Shown one piece after another: positions 51,070 through 63,004 of a DNA stretch of 64,000 nt. Position numbers and translations under genes: made by a program. The stretch covers positions 22,710,001-22,774,000 of the forward strand of contig NC_092312.1 in NCBI RefSeq assembly GCF_036785885.1, given 5' to 3'. The stretch is from Coffea arabica (Eukaryota; Streptophyta; Magnoliopsida; Gentianales; Rubiaceae). How positions within the stretch are numbered: the first letter of the stretch is position 1; each line of letters begins with the position of its first letter. Under the pieces are notes generated by a model, which made no database searches, had not been told where the DNA came from, and saw only the letters and a program-made list of their open reading frames with translations.

Positions 51070-52879
51070 GGCAGTTGATGCCACGAATACTTCAACATAG
51101 GATTCAAATCATACCGAGGGATATTTGAATAGTTAAATAGTTCATGAAGATCAGCTCTGATCGAGAACAAAATTGAGCTTTAGAGACTTGTTTGAAATGG
51201 CTACATATCTTCCTTGAAATGGCTACATATTTTCCTGCATGTACAAACCTTCCTTGTTAAATGTGACCACCATTCATATACTTGACATGTTTACGCCATG
51301 ACTTGCTTATGGCGACAGTCCATCTGGCTAAGGCTAATCAACTAAACTTTTAAGGACACGATTCTCATTTTCTTATGTGTGAAATACCTCCTCAATTTCC
51401 TTTTGCATCTCGAGCAAAACTTCACTGTCTTGTTTTCTGAGGGCATGTTACTTCCATGTGGAACATGAGATCTGAGAGCTTTGGCTTAAATCAATGAAAT
51501 CATGTAGCTATCGGAGCTTCACTGAGAAACTTTTTACCCTACTGAGTACTTAAGTGGTGCATATCACATACTTTCTACTAAGCAACTTTCTTCTGCTTTG
51601 TGGTACGTGTTTCTCCATTCACTTTTACCTATGTGTAAATTCAAACGCCGGTTGGCTAATATGTTCGCTCATACAAGAATTGTCTTCTCGTCAGAAATGA
51701 CTAATAAAACACACAACCACCTCTAATTTTCAACTCTCGAACTTGCCAAACAAGAAGATTTTGGTGCTTAGACTCTCTTAGATCCGTGATCTGTCAAATT
51801 CACATAGTATGTACCAAACTAGGAGTCGTTAGTTTCATGGTCTATTATCGCAAATTTCGTTTGACGTTCCGTTTCAATTTTTCCTTTGTCTTACCCTGCA
51901 GTCGCAAGCAAATGTTTTTGACGAGTCATTCGATTCGAGTCTCTTCAAAATCCACTTGTCAAAAACTCATTCAAATCCGATTAAAAATTGTTTCTGATTT
52001 AGTTGCAGTCTTCTAGTCCTGATTAGACGAGAGGGAAGGCAGGAGAGGGAAGGAAGTTTGGATTAGGTTGAAAGTGAACTATACATTAAATCTGATCCAG
52101 AAATGAACCTATAAATAAATACTGTAATATGATTAAATTTCTATCTATCATCTTTTCATAATTATATCCATAAAAGAAATTATTGGTGTTACGGAAAATA
52201 GACTAACCTATTAAATACCAAAAATGTGAGGAATCATAAACAAGCAAAATGAGAAAATCACCTCACTAACTCATGTATTTTTCTCCCCTTCAAATTTGTG
52301 AATATCGTGTAACGGCGTCCCTTGGTTTAGTAATAGTTAGTGCTCTACTATTGTTATATTGTATTTAGCCAGCTTATTTTCGCTATAAGCAAAATTTCAA
52401 GAATAAAAGTAACTAGTAATATTTTTAAACCAATATACGCTACGGTATAATGAAGGCTTCACAGGTGGATCGAGCTTTCGAGTCGGGCCGATCTCAGGCT
52501 TTGAGGAGTAAAGCCCAGCCTAAAATATCCGATTGTATTGTCATAGCTGAAGGGCTAAAACCCCGATTGGGTTTTCATTATGTTTGTCAATTTTTCAACA
52601 TTGCCTCTCATCTCTTCCCCTCTAAAATCTCGCTATAGATAACTTGCACCCCAATTGGTTTTTCCCTCCTCCCCACCCCCGTTTTTTTGTTCTAGTTGAT
52701 CATCATCAGTTGAATCGATCATAGTATAGTGCTACTTATTATAGGGTCTTCACTTTTATGCAAATTTTTCTTGATGGGTTTTCCATTCTGGACAGCTTAA
52801 AAGCTCAAGATTTTCTGTTCTTTTCCTTTCTCTTCTCGCTGACATAAATCCGACTAGTCAAGCTTACCTGTTTCTGAAG
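51070..52879. other. Intergenic region and 5' leader upstream of TIM21
   Basis: No gene is supported. An open frame at 52,450-52,638 has no recognisable domain. The last 250 bp become CT-rich, as expected for a plant 5' leader. A possible TATA-like element (CTATAGATAA) is at about 52,633. Confidence 0.45.
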
Positions 52880-54730
52880 ATGCAGCATCTAAGGAGAACT
52901 GGGTTTTTATTACTGAAGAATAATAGGCTATCAACCGCTCTGAAATCCTGCAATGGCTTGGGCGATTCTTTTCTTGATTATATGCCCACAAAATATGCAT
53001 CAAATATGGGTTTTGCTCCCTTTTCATCTACGCCCATTGGGGAGCCTGGAGCCAGCAGCTTTGTTAGAAGGGTATGTCAAAAGTATCATTTTTTTTAATG
53101 ATCGAAGTGCTTAAACTCAATGTGGTGCTTATGTGTAGTTTTCTTAAGGTGGTCTGGAGCAATTGTGAATATTTTTTTCCCAATTTATTATAGATATTAT
53201 TTTGTTGAAATGGGTGAATTTTCGTTTTTCTTTTTCTGCTATTGAAATATATGAACTTTTGTTTTGTGTATGTAAATGTGTGTCTCTGCATGCGTGAGTG
53301 GAACTTGCGAAGGTGCAATTTTTGTATATTGGAATGTGATGTGAATAGACTAAATGTAGGGGAATTGAGAAAGTAGGCTACTTTCTTACTTTATGTTGTT
53401 TTGCCGCTGCTTATTACTTGTAGAACTTTAAGCTAAGCGCGATTCGTTTGTAAGAGAGTTTTATAATAAAATGGTAAAGGTTTAAAGTCCCTTGCCCTTG
53501 TAGGATGGGAACAGGCATCTCAAGTAAATAAAGTTACTAGCACATGACTCTCACTGCAGTAGACCTCACTGTGCCTATAATGCAACGCTAGTTTAGATTC
53601 ACAAGCTTGTGTTTTGTTCGTTAGGTCAGAGGTCAGAAAACAGTCTGAATGAAATGGACATTGGATGGTCGACAATATGATGATACCTCTATGACTCATT
53701 ACCTTTACCTTGTGTTGCATTTGCACTGGAGTTCTGGTTTATCAGCTGTGATTAAGCTGAGGGAGTCATCTGTTCTGCCTTTTGGAATATTTATTCCATG
53801 ATGTTGATGCATCTCTTCTTCACAGTGGACATGCCTTTAAAGCTGATCAATTGTCTAAAGAATAAATTGACTATTTTGTAAATTACTTTCCATGCATTCC
53901 TATGACTTACATGTCTAAAACTTCCACTTCGATAATCATACAATTCATTTTCCTCTTTGTTGAAAGCCAATATTACCTCATGTTTAATGGGGATTAAGGC
54001 TTTTCATACTAAAAGTTTCCAATAATTTTGTTCAATCTTGTGCTGTATTTCTTCACTTCTGCTGGGTGCACTTGTTTATTGCAAAACTTTGCATCTAGAG
54101 TTAGGAACAAGATAAGAAGATATTTTAATACTGATATCAGGTTCCAATCGGTGTAATTAATCAAAGGAATTTACATCTGTTAGGATTTATATAATTTATC
54201 TGCAAAGTACCTCTAATCAGTTTGGCTGTGTGGGATTTTGGTCTCTTTGTGGAAACTTATACTAAAGAAGGGGATGACGAGTTTCTTTATTCAATGCAGA
54301 TTATGTTCTATAAAACTTGATAAAGAAATGTTAGTAAGACATTAGGGAGTTCTTTTGTCGTTTAGTTTGCAAACTGTCTCTACCAATCTTTTGCAGCCAA
54401 ATTCTTGCTCAACAGGCTTTCTTTTTGGGGTAAATTTCTTTTACTTTGACACTTCTAGGAATGGTGAACGAAGTTAAAACTGACTCGACTACATTGAACA
54501 AGGAGCATGACCATTGGCCAAACTAAATTGGAAAATGAACATGACATTATACTATACTTGGCTTAAAGTGTATTTTTGGCCTTCTTGTTTTAATTCAGCC
54601 CATTTTCAGCCATAGATAACCAGGAAGACTGTTAGGTAGCTTTATATGATAAATTACTGCACTGAATTAAATTTTGTTAGAAATGACACGTTAGTTAGAG
54701 ATATACATACATACATACATACATATATAC

Positions 54731-54788
<58 letters not shown>

Positions 54789-57700
54789 ATAAATTGTATA
54801 CCAGCAGCAAAATGTGATTACCTGTTTCAGCAATGATCTTTCTTTCTGATGTTACTTACAAAGGGAGGGAGAGGTGAAAGCATAATTTGTACCCACACTC
54901 TGTTTCAAGGATGATGTTTCTTCTTGATATTACGTGCAAATTTATCTAGTAGTTGAGGTGCGAATTGTACTCCAGCTACAGATGGTGATTGTTTGTTTCA
55001 ATAATATTGTTTCTTTCTGATGTTACTGATATACTTAACTGGTTGTTGATATGTAAAATACTTTTACGCTTGCTGGTACTACTGTTAACTTATCTTCTTC
55101 CCCTTTTGTCTGGTATGTTAGGGGGCAAACTCCGTCACCATAATTGATAATTGTGCTTGTTTAACTTACCAAAACAAGAATGACTTTTGTACTTCTTAAG
55201 TCCTTGTCCTGCATGTGAAATTTTTCAGGTAATTCTGTTGCATTGTTTACTTTCTGAAACTTGACTCATAATTTTTAACCATGATTACTTGCAGGAAATG
55301 ATGAATAATGGTGCAAAATATGTCAGAGATGGAAGCTATGCACCTAGGGTATGCAGATGATTGTTATTTTCTTTATAGTCATGGAGTTAATACAAGTGCT
55401 TTCTGATAATTTTTCTTTTCATTGTTCTTCAGGTCAAACATGAAGCTGGGGGTTAGTATTATTTTTCTTGATTATTCTATTCTTTGGCTGCTATGGAGTC
55501 CTTGTGTAAGAGCTGCAAACACATGAATCATTTCTAATCTATGTCCAATGATGTGACCTTCTTGGGATTTTGCAAAAATTCAGATTTTCTAGGGACAAGT
55601 TTAGCACTGTTTAGCTTAATGCTTCCTCATTCTTGGATGGTGTCTTTTGAATGTTGAGAGTATTTTTTGGAGTATATAATTCGTCGAAGTTTTCTAGACC
55701 AGACTTTTAAATTCTTGCAGGTTGGCTATATATAGAGTAGCTTGAAGGTTACTTTAGATCTGAAAGTTAAAATTTCCATCAATCAATTGTTTTTCTGTGT
55801 TTGTGTTCATGTTTGTATCTGCAAGTATCTGAGTGTGTATGTGTGAGATGGAGGACACATTTTTCTGTTCTGTCTTTCATTTTCCCCCCTTAAAATCTTT
55901 CTTTATTGTGAATATGTGTGTAGGACTTCCTCTGTTACTCAAAAAGCAGTGGACTAGGAGGAACTTCATTACTTCCCAGTCGTCATTTCAACCAGCCATG
56001 ATGAGTCGAATAAATTCCAACATATCTTCCTCAGCTAGATCCTTTTCAATAAAGGCATCTGATTCAAAGGGTCAAAATGAATCAGAGGTTTCTCTCTAAA
56101 TTCAAATATAATGCTTGATTATGCGGTGTGGATCAACTTTGTTCTGTGGTTGTTATGCAATTTATTTATGTTTAAGTACCATCTAGATTGCTACTGTGCT
56201 TTGCACATAATGTTGTCAGTGGTTCCTTTACATTCATATGCTTAATTGCATGTGTTAATTTTTAGTATTGGTTAATTATCAGAATTATTTGTAAAATAGG
56301 AAACAAAGTATGGAGGGTTGTCTTTTGAGGAGAAACATCAGTGACTGGAGAATATGAGATGTGAAGAACAACTAAGGGGTAGATGATAAAAAGTTAATTC
56401 TTGCCTCTCCCGAAGCCTCCTTAGCTGACTGGTTAATTTTAGGTATGTCTAAAGTAAAGCAAACACTGGGGAAAGATGAAAAGTACGAGCACATAAGCTG
56501 GCCCATTATATACATCGTGAACCACGTCATTCACTTGTCTGTGATATGTCTACAGTTTAAACCAGATTTTAGTTTAATGTTATGAATTCTTGTCATACAT
56601 ATTGCAGTCTAAATCCTGTGGTAAAGTTTCCTAGACAGTTTTTTAGCTGGTCATTGGTGATGTATTGCACTCTAAGTAGCAAGGAGTCATTATTAGGAAT
56701 TGCTTTAGGGAGATATACTTTGCTTAAGCAACTGAAGATGTGCTTGACTTTATTGCATCTTTTCTTATCTTGAAATATGCTACATCAACTCATACACTGC
56801 TTTACAATTTTGCAAGCTTCATGCAAATAGTTGATGGAGTTGTAAGCATCTCGTTATTTTTTGTAGACTAAAAAAAATGCCAGCCATTTTCTTATGATTT
56901 GCTTCATTTCCTTTTGCTGGTATCTCTGAATCCTGTTGTTGTAACCACAAGGAACTATGTCCTTCGGTCCTCCTTTTAACAGACTCGCAAAGATATATCT
57001 ACTGTTGAAGATCCATTTGATGCTCCAACATATAACATCCCTGAGAAGCCAGTGACATTTGTAGAAGGGGCTTCCTACACTGTATTCATTCTTGCTGGAC
57101 TTGGAGTTGCTATTGCTGCGGCTTATGCAGTTCTTACTGAGCTTGTATTTGAACCAAAGGAGTAAGATTCTGACTTACCTCTATATTGTTTATATGTTCG
57201 GTTTCAGTATCTGATTTGATTTTTTTCCCCATTATCTTTCAAGATTACTTTAAATGAGATGAATTTTGTGTCTTACAGGTATAAAATTTTTGGGAAGGCT
57301 CTGGAAAGGGTTCAAAATGATAGCCAAGTATGTCTTACCTGAAATTTTTTTAAGTGTTTCCAGTGGCATTGCAGGATCACCTCTACCATGAAAGTTAGAA
57401 TTGAACAGTTCGACATAGTCAAGACTGTTATTGTGGGAGTTATTTTAGGTTGCATTAGTGTGGTTAACCTGAGAATTCTAATCTTTTTTTATCTGAGGCA
57501 AAAAATTTAGGACTGCATATGGTTATTACGCATACTTGAATGGTGGTTTTGTGTTTTCCTAGATCTTTTATTCATGATGGTGTAGCAAGAACATGGAATA
57601 GATACGAGAATAATGATGATAATGTAAACGGACGGTTGTTTCGTGCTTAAAGGTGAGGCTTAACCATTTTTCTGACTAAAGTCCAAGTTTTGGAAGTGGA

Positions 57701-58408
57701 GTAACAGGCTAGCTTTGGAAGTTAGGACAGGACACGGTTTATCTTTTTGAGAGATTTGATTGCTGCTTCTGTGTTTCTTTTAGTTGTTTTGGATTCTCTT
57801 ATTTCTTCATAAACTATAGCACGAATCAAGTTGATTTTGTGTGATTTTTCTCATTGATTATATCCTTCCTACTGCATCTTCTGGTTTAAGTGGCTTTAAT
57901 TTGCTTTGCACCAGGTAAGGGTGAGAATTGGATCCCCCATAACTGGTTATGGTTCAGAAAGTAGGAATCGAGCTGCTCGCCAGCGCATTCCAAACAGGAT
58001 ATGGACCAAAGATGGTGTTGAGCATGTTGCGGTAAGGGTTCAGGAATAGTCCCTTGATTTCAGCATTTATGACTTATATATTATATTCTGTTTATCTTCT
58101 TACTCTACACTACAAACTTGCTTTTCATTAAAAAAAAACAAGATATAGGCTTTGGTTACTGCATCTTCAGCTGAAAACTTGAAATTACAGCCATCTAATA
58201 CTATAAGGATATCAGATTTGTGTTTTTTAAGTACGTGCTCAATTAAATGTAGGTTGATTTCTACATCCGCGGCCCCCATGGAGCTGGCAAAGTTTATGCA
58301 GAGATGTTCAAAGATGAGGACAAGCAATGGAAGTTTGTTTCTTTGGTGGTTGAGCTTACATCACCATCTCGGCAAATGCTTTTGCTGGAGTCATACATCC
58401 CAGCCTGA
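52880..58408 (+). CDS. TIM21: Mitochondrial inner-membrane translocase subunit TIM21 (SD3-like)
   Basis: Eight exons join in one frame of 309 residues: 52880-53071, 55295-55348, 55433-55451, 55924-56087, 56983-57161, 57279-57327, 57915-58031 and 58253-58408. All introns are GT-AG. The N-terminus ([16 protein letters not shown]) is basic and lacks acidic residues, as expected for a mitochondrial presequence. A single membrane span lies at about residues 175-195 ([20 protein letters not shown]). After it come [39 protein letters not shown] and [18 protein letters not shown], the intermembrane-space domain typical of plant TIM21. In known family members this domain binds TOM and couples it to TIM23 during presequence import; the Arabidopsis homologue is SD3. 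The start is the first ATG after a CT-rich leader, and no break is seen. Intron 1 is 2.2 kb and holds a long microsatellite. Confidence 0.92.
54703..54787. repeat. Compound microsatellite (ATAC)n(GT)n(GA)n in TIM21 intron 1
   Basis: ATAC repeats, then about (GT)10, then about (GA)18, in one uninterrupted block. A likely polymorphic marker. Confidence 0.97.
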
Positions 58409-59690
58409 AAGGAGTTACATACATTGTTCGATCGGAAATTTGCTGCACCCGTGGATGTCAACCAGATTTCTATTTCGTTGGATTTCGCCTGTTTCTTTTC
58501 ATTCACCACCGAGTGACGGTATTGGAATGGGCTTTTTGATGTCTGAGGCAATTGGAATATATGGTAGCAACTTTACAATGTAGCACGGAATATTTAGCTG
58601 ATCTGAAGGTAGTCTGCACTCTTTAGGGTTTGGATATCTGCCCTTTTTTTTTTGGTCCTCGTTGGCAATTTGTTTGCCACCTCTTGAAGTTGGGCAGGGT
58701 AATTTATGGTGGTTTGCTGTTGTTGGGATTTAGGTTTTTGGGAACTGGCAGACGTTGATTAAATTGGGGTTTTGAATCCCCTCTCGTTTCATTTTTGTTA
58801 GAAGCTGTAGGATGGATTGATAATTCAGTGTGGCATCTTTTCTAATTCAACATAAGTTTCTTCCTCGTGATTTAACTCTTTCTTATACAAGCTTGGCTTG
58901 CGCCATAGGCGTTTTCCTTCAGTTTCTAGCAATTTTTCCTCCCGTGTTGGGAAGGAAAAGAAAAAATAAATTTGTTGTAAAATCAATGGTCTGGAGGATA
59001 CGTGTTTTTGCTTCAGACCTCAGTTTACCAATTGCCCTTGCCTTCCACTCGACTTACTAGAGACTTGCTTTTATCCTACACCTACAGCTTCAAAACATTT
59101 TTGGAGTCAGCTTACTAATTGTTTTATTGGAATCGTTTTGTAGTTTGTATTCGGCTTCCTTTCAAAGGACAACGATTAACTTAATAGAGAGAGAGAGTTA
59201 TCGCAAACATAATCTTGGAAGAAGCTTCCCACCATTGGTAAATGTTGGCAGTAAAAATTATGATTATCGCTCCACTGAACAAATCCTAACAAGATTTGCA
59301 ATTTTCCTACTGTAACCAACTGCTTAAGTTTATTAATCTACTGGACCATATGAATTTGTCCACAGACCACTTTTTTTTTTATTTTTAATCACTGAGAAAC
59401 AGATCAGCTTAAAACTAAAAGAAACATTAAAATGGCCACTATCACATAAAAGTACACCTCCAAAAGCATCCATTCAGAGGGATTTTAAAACAACAGTCAT
59501 CATGCACTAAAAATGCACAAAATCGTCATATTGCTAAAGGAGAGAGTACTTCTCAAAAGAGATTGCTTCTGAGCTCCACTACCACGAAGGATTAAAAATT
59601 CAATGATGAGCTTTGTGTTTGCGAGCACTTCAGGGCAAGATCAGGAAGGGAGATCCTGAATGCCATAGGTTTGCCATGACATAACCATAA
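58409..59690. other. Intergenic region between convergent genes
   Basis: Holds the 3' flanks of TIM21 (plus) and the small membrane-protein gene (minus). AATAAA-like signals occur on the plus strand at about 58,965. No further gene is supported. Confidence 0.5.
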
Positions 59691-61197
59691 TTAATTGTCT
59701 TGTGCTCTTGGTCGTATTCCAAGCCCAGACCTTATATTTGCACCTAGAGTCTTCATGTCATCCACCTAAAAGATTATGACAGAGAGATACTCTGTGATCA
59801 GATTACACAATAAACAATCTATCTGGATGGCACACGTTGACAATAATGGCCAATAAGCATGAGCAATGCTGATAGGATAGAATTTCAGATCAACAGCAGT
59901 AAATTTGGCAAAGATGATGCCCTATAAACACCTAGTTGTGACCATTAAGGCACTAATATACAGCTAGCAATGGTGCAGAAACAAGCAGACATGACCATAA
60001 CAGAAACTGGACCACAATCCCCAAACTAAAAAGAAAGAGGGCAGAAGAAAGAAAATCCAGATAAGAGAGAAAAAGGCAATATAGTTATCTTGATTCTCTG
60101 ATTTATTCAACACGACAATGCCCAAACTGTTAAAGTTGAGAATAACAAAAGCAAGAATGCTTGCTTTGGCCCAATGAAGGTTGCTTCAACAGAAAGGTGA
60201 TACCCACCTTTTTGCTTCTTATTTCAGCCAAGTAATTAGGATTAGCATTCATTTCTAGAGGCACGGTTCTTGCAAAGCTTCCACTACTGCATACAAAATT
60301 CCCCAACGTCCCATATAGAAAGGATATAGGGTGCAGAATAAAACACAATTTCCAGATTCAATGTTTCCACAATTGAACGTTAGTAGAATTGATCTGACAA
60401 AACACAATGACCAATTTCCAGAGCTAAAAATGTGATAATCACTTTGCAAAATCTAACCTTTTATGAAGAGCCAGGGACACATATCACAACATTTACTAAT
60501 TCATTGACACACGTCACAACCATAACTCAATAGTACTCCTCTTCTGGCTGGAGAAAGATACTGAACTTGATGAATTTCAGCTTCGTGTAAAAAATACATG
60601 GAGTAATATTTATGCCCTTTGGTAGATAGGTAAGGAAATAGCTTTAATTGGAAGAGACTACAAAAATTATGGCTACCTAGACAACTGAAATCCAAAATCC
60701 CAACTATCCTGAACTCGTATATAGGTTATAGTGATGTCAACACAATTTCCTTTACCAAATATCTCATTTCACCAGGCAAATGCACCCTAGAGTTCAAAAA
60801 GAAAGTACTTTTCGCTTGTTTACAAAGCAAAATCTAAAAATTAACGGGAGTAATTGACAGTTCAAACTTCCAAGACTGCACCCTTCACTGCAATTGCAAC
60901 CAAAATTTCTGAAGTAAATAGACAAAGAAAGAGAAAGAGAGTTACCGAGTGGATGCCAGAGGCTCGGAGAGAACCGATGGTGGCGGAAGCGGCGGAGCCA
61001 ACGAAGAGGGATGCCACGCCGAAGGCCTTAAAAGGCATTAAACGAGAATCGCCTGCATAACCTCGCCGGAGAGATAAAATAGCCCATAATAATTGGACCG
61101 AACTTGCCCCCGCCCAATACCAGTAGCCTTCTACGCCACCGCTCCACCGACGAGGACCATCACTCTCTTCATTTAGCTCCATCTCATCTCCGTCCAT
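59691..61197 (-). CDS. Small plant membrane protein, two exons, function unknown
   Basis: Exon 1 (61197-60946) encodes 84 residues from MDGDEMELNEESDG to LRASGIHS and ends at TCG|GTAACT. Exon 2 (59765-59691) opens after TTTTAG and continues in frame with VDDMKTLGANIRSGLGIRPR and AQDN, then a stop: 108 residues in total. An acidic N-terminus precedes WYWAGASSVQLLWAILSLRR, and FGVASLFVGSAASATIGSLR is a second hydrophobic, glycine-rich segment, so one or two membrane spans are likely. The joined C-terminus reads naturally across the 1.2-kb intron. I recall similar small plant proteins but cannot give a function. It converges with TIM21. Its start is the first ATG in the frame, with a CT-rich leader on the minus strand. 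Confidence 0.75.
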
Positions 61198-61760
61198 CCG
61201 CCATTTCCCTTCTTCTCCTTCTAAAGCTGTTTTTTTTTTCTTTTTCTTTTCTATTTCTTCTTCACTCCCCGCCGCGGTTGAATCTTGGACTATAAGATTT
61301 GGGCTTTGGCCCTGTTCTCTTTCGGCTACAAATTAGGTCCACATGCCAAAAGTCGGGAAATTTGATACATCTGGACACAAAGTATTTAACCCCCGGGTCT
61401 CTCAAATTTTGTAGGTTTGAGCCTTTTGTTATCTTTGATCTCATCGTAATTCTAGTGGGGGGTTTCTTAAACTTCAATATATTTTGATTTGTTAGGTTTT
61501 TTAATTTTTGTTTAGTTGCTTCACACTGGAGTATGATAAGCATTTGGGATTGTGGTTAAAGTTATTTTGCCCTTTGCGAGGTTCTAAATGGCATGGTACT
61601 TAATGTGAACACATACATTTAAAGTTATCTATAAATAATTACATGTATTCGAAAACAAAAGTTTATTCGAATTCCTAAATGCGTGCGTTGGTTGGCAAAG
61701 TACCACCCAAAAATCAAAAAGGTCTGGAAGTTTTTAGATTGTGGCCGTGGATTAGGGACT
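61198..61760. other. Upstream region of the small membrane-protein gene
   Basis: Likely promoter and leader for the minus-strand gene (AAG-rich on the plus strand near 61,205-61,260). No other feature is supported. Confidence 0.4.
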
Positions 61761-63004
61761 TTTGGAAGTGGGCAAAAAACCTCAGCGACCATTAAATTAT
61801 TATCAGAATCATGTTTTAACCATCAAACTATTTTTTTTCAATACTTGACCACTAAACAACTTAATCAGTAGACCCGTGGCCATTTCATCGGTAATGACTC
61901 TTAATTTCTAAAATTAGTATGACATGTGGCAAAGCACAAGGGCAAATTTGTCCAACAATTTACTGTCATAATTTTGGATCTTGATATGGATCTTGACTAG
62001 AAACACCGTCAAATTTCTAATTCCAACATCCATCTCTGGGGAAATCAAATTAATTTCAATTCTCAAGTAAAGATGGCGGATACTACTAGTAATTAATGGG
62101 GAAGTTGCACGGGAACAACCTCGGATCCGTGGTACTGGACCACCCGACTCCCCGCGAAGGGGTCAGTTTAAGATTTGGTCAGCCTCATTCCGCCGCATTA
62201 TAGTGGACACAGTTCGGTGCGGGACATGGCAGCATCATAAGCACAACAACACTGGCAAATTAACCATCCAAGAGCCCAAGCCTGAGCCCGACATTGATCT
62301 CACTGCAGTCACAACACTGAGATCTGAGTTGAGTAAAGGTAGTACTAGCGATGGTAGGAGTGAGACTAAATATCCAACAAACACACCGCCCTCCGGATCA
62401 GACAAGTTATCAGACCTTCTGAAGTTATCGGAAAACGAAAACGAACCGGACGAGGAGGAGGCGGAGGCGGTGAAAAGGAAAGTGGAGGCACTGGTGGAAT
62501 TGAAGACAGTGGTGAAGAATCTCCAAAGTAGCAGCAGCAGCAGTGGCAGCAGCCAACAACTCGAAGAAAATGAAAACCATGGCTTCTTAACTCCAGATGT
62601 TCGTGTGTTGCAGGCAGCCAAGGAGGTCAGTAGGCTCGCTAAAGGCGATTCTCAAGCCAGAACCACTCTTGCTTTGCTCGGAGCAATCCCCCCGCTCGTG
62701 GCTTTGCTGGACGCCCCCTCGCTGCCTCCGGATGTTTGGCCCCGCTCATAATTTGTTTCAACAGTCAGTAAATTGTTGGACAAATTTGCCCTGCGCTTTG
62801 TCACGTGTCATGCTAATTTCAGAAATTAAGAGTTATTACTCGGAAATGGTAATTTCAGAAATTAAGAGTTATTACTCGGAAATGGCTACGGGTCTACTGA
62901 TTAAGTTGTTTAGTGGTCAATTATTGATAAAAAATAGTTCGATGGCCAAAATATGATCCTGACAATAGTTTAATAGCCGCTAAGATTTTTTGCCCTTTGG
63001 AAGT
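61761..63004 (+). mobile_element. Pack-MULE: Mutator-like element with 9-bp target duplication
   Basis: The element proper is 61,770-62,995 (1,226 bp). The termini are GGGCAAAAAA on the left and TTTTTTGCCC on the right. Exact 9-bp direct repeats TTTGGAAGT flank it (61,761-61,769 and 62,996-63,004), the hallmark length of Mutator insertions. Long terminal inverted repeats cover about 61,770-61,966 and 62,766-62,995. The right one is longer because a 36-bp segment is tandemly duplicated (62,814-62,849 and 62,850-62,885). No transposase is present. The interior is GC-richer than its surroundings and holds an armadillo-gene fragment. Confidence 0.93.
62203..62751 (+). pseudogene. Captured armadillo-repeat (U-box/ARM family) gene fragment
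   Basis: An open frame of 182 codons ends a few bases before the right terminal repeat. Its middle is an acidic, basic-alternating stretch (ENENEPDEEEAEAVKRKVEA, LVELKTVVKNLQ), followed by a serine tract. Its end, QAAKEVSRLAKGDSQARTTL then ALLGAIPPLVALLD, is the first armadillo repeat as found in plant ARM/U-box proteins (consensus VRRLAKxDxEARVTLAMLGAIPPLV). The remaining repeats are missing. The first about 30 codons may not be original coding sequence, since a second frame starting at 62,096 overlaps upstream. It lies wholly inside the Mutator-like element, so it is a captured 5' gene piece. Whether it is expressed is unknown. Confidence 0.8.

Noticed and set aside
62235..62621. 128-codon minus-strand frame opposite the armadillo fragment
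   Set aside because: A Leu/Ser-rich shadow of the serine- and acid-rich captured coding sequence on the plus strand.
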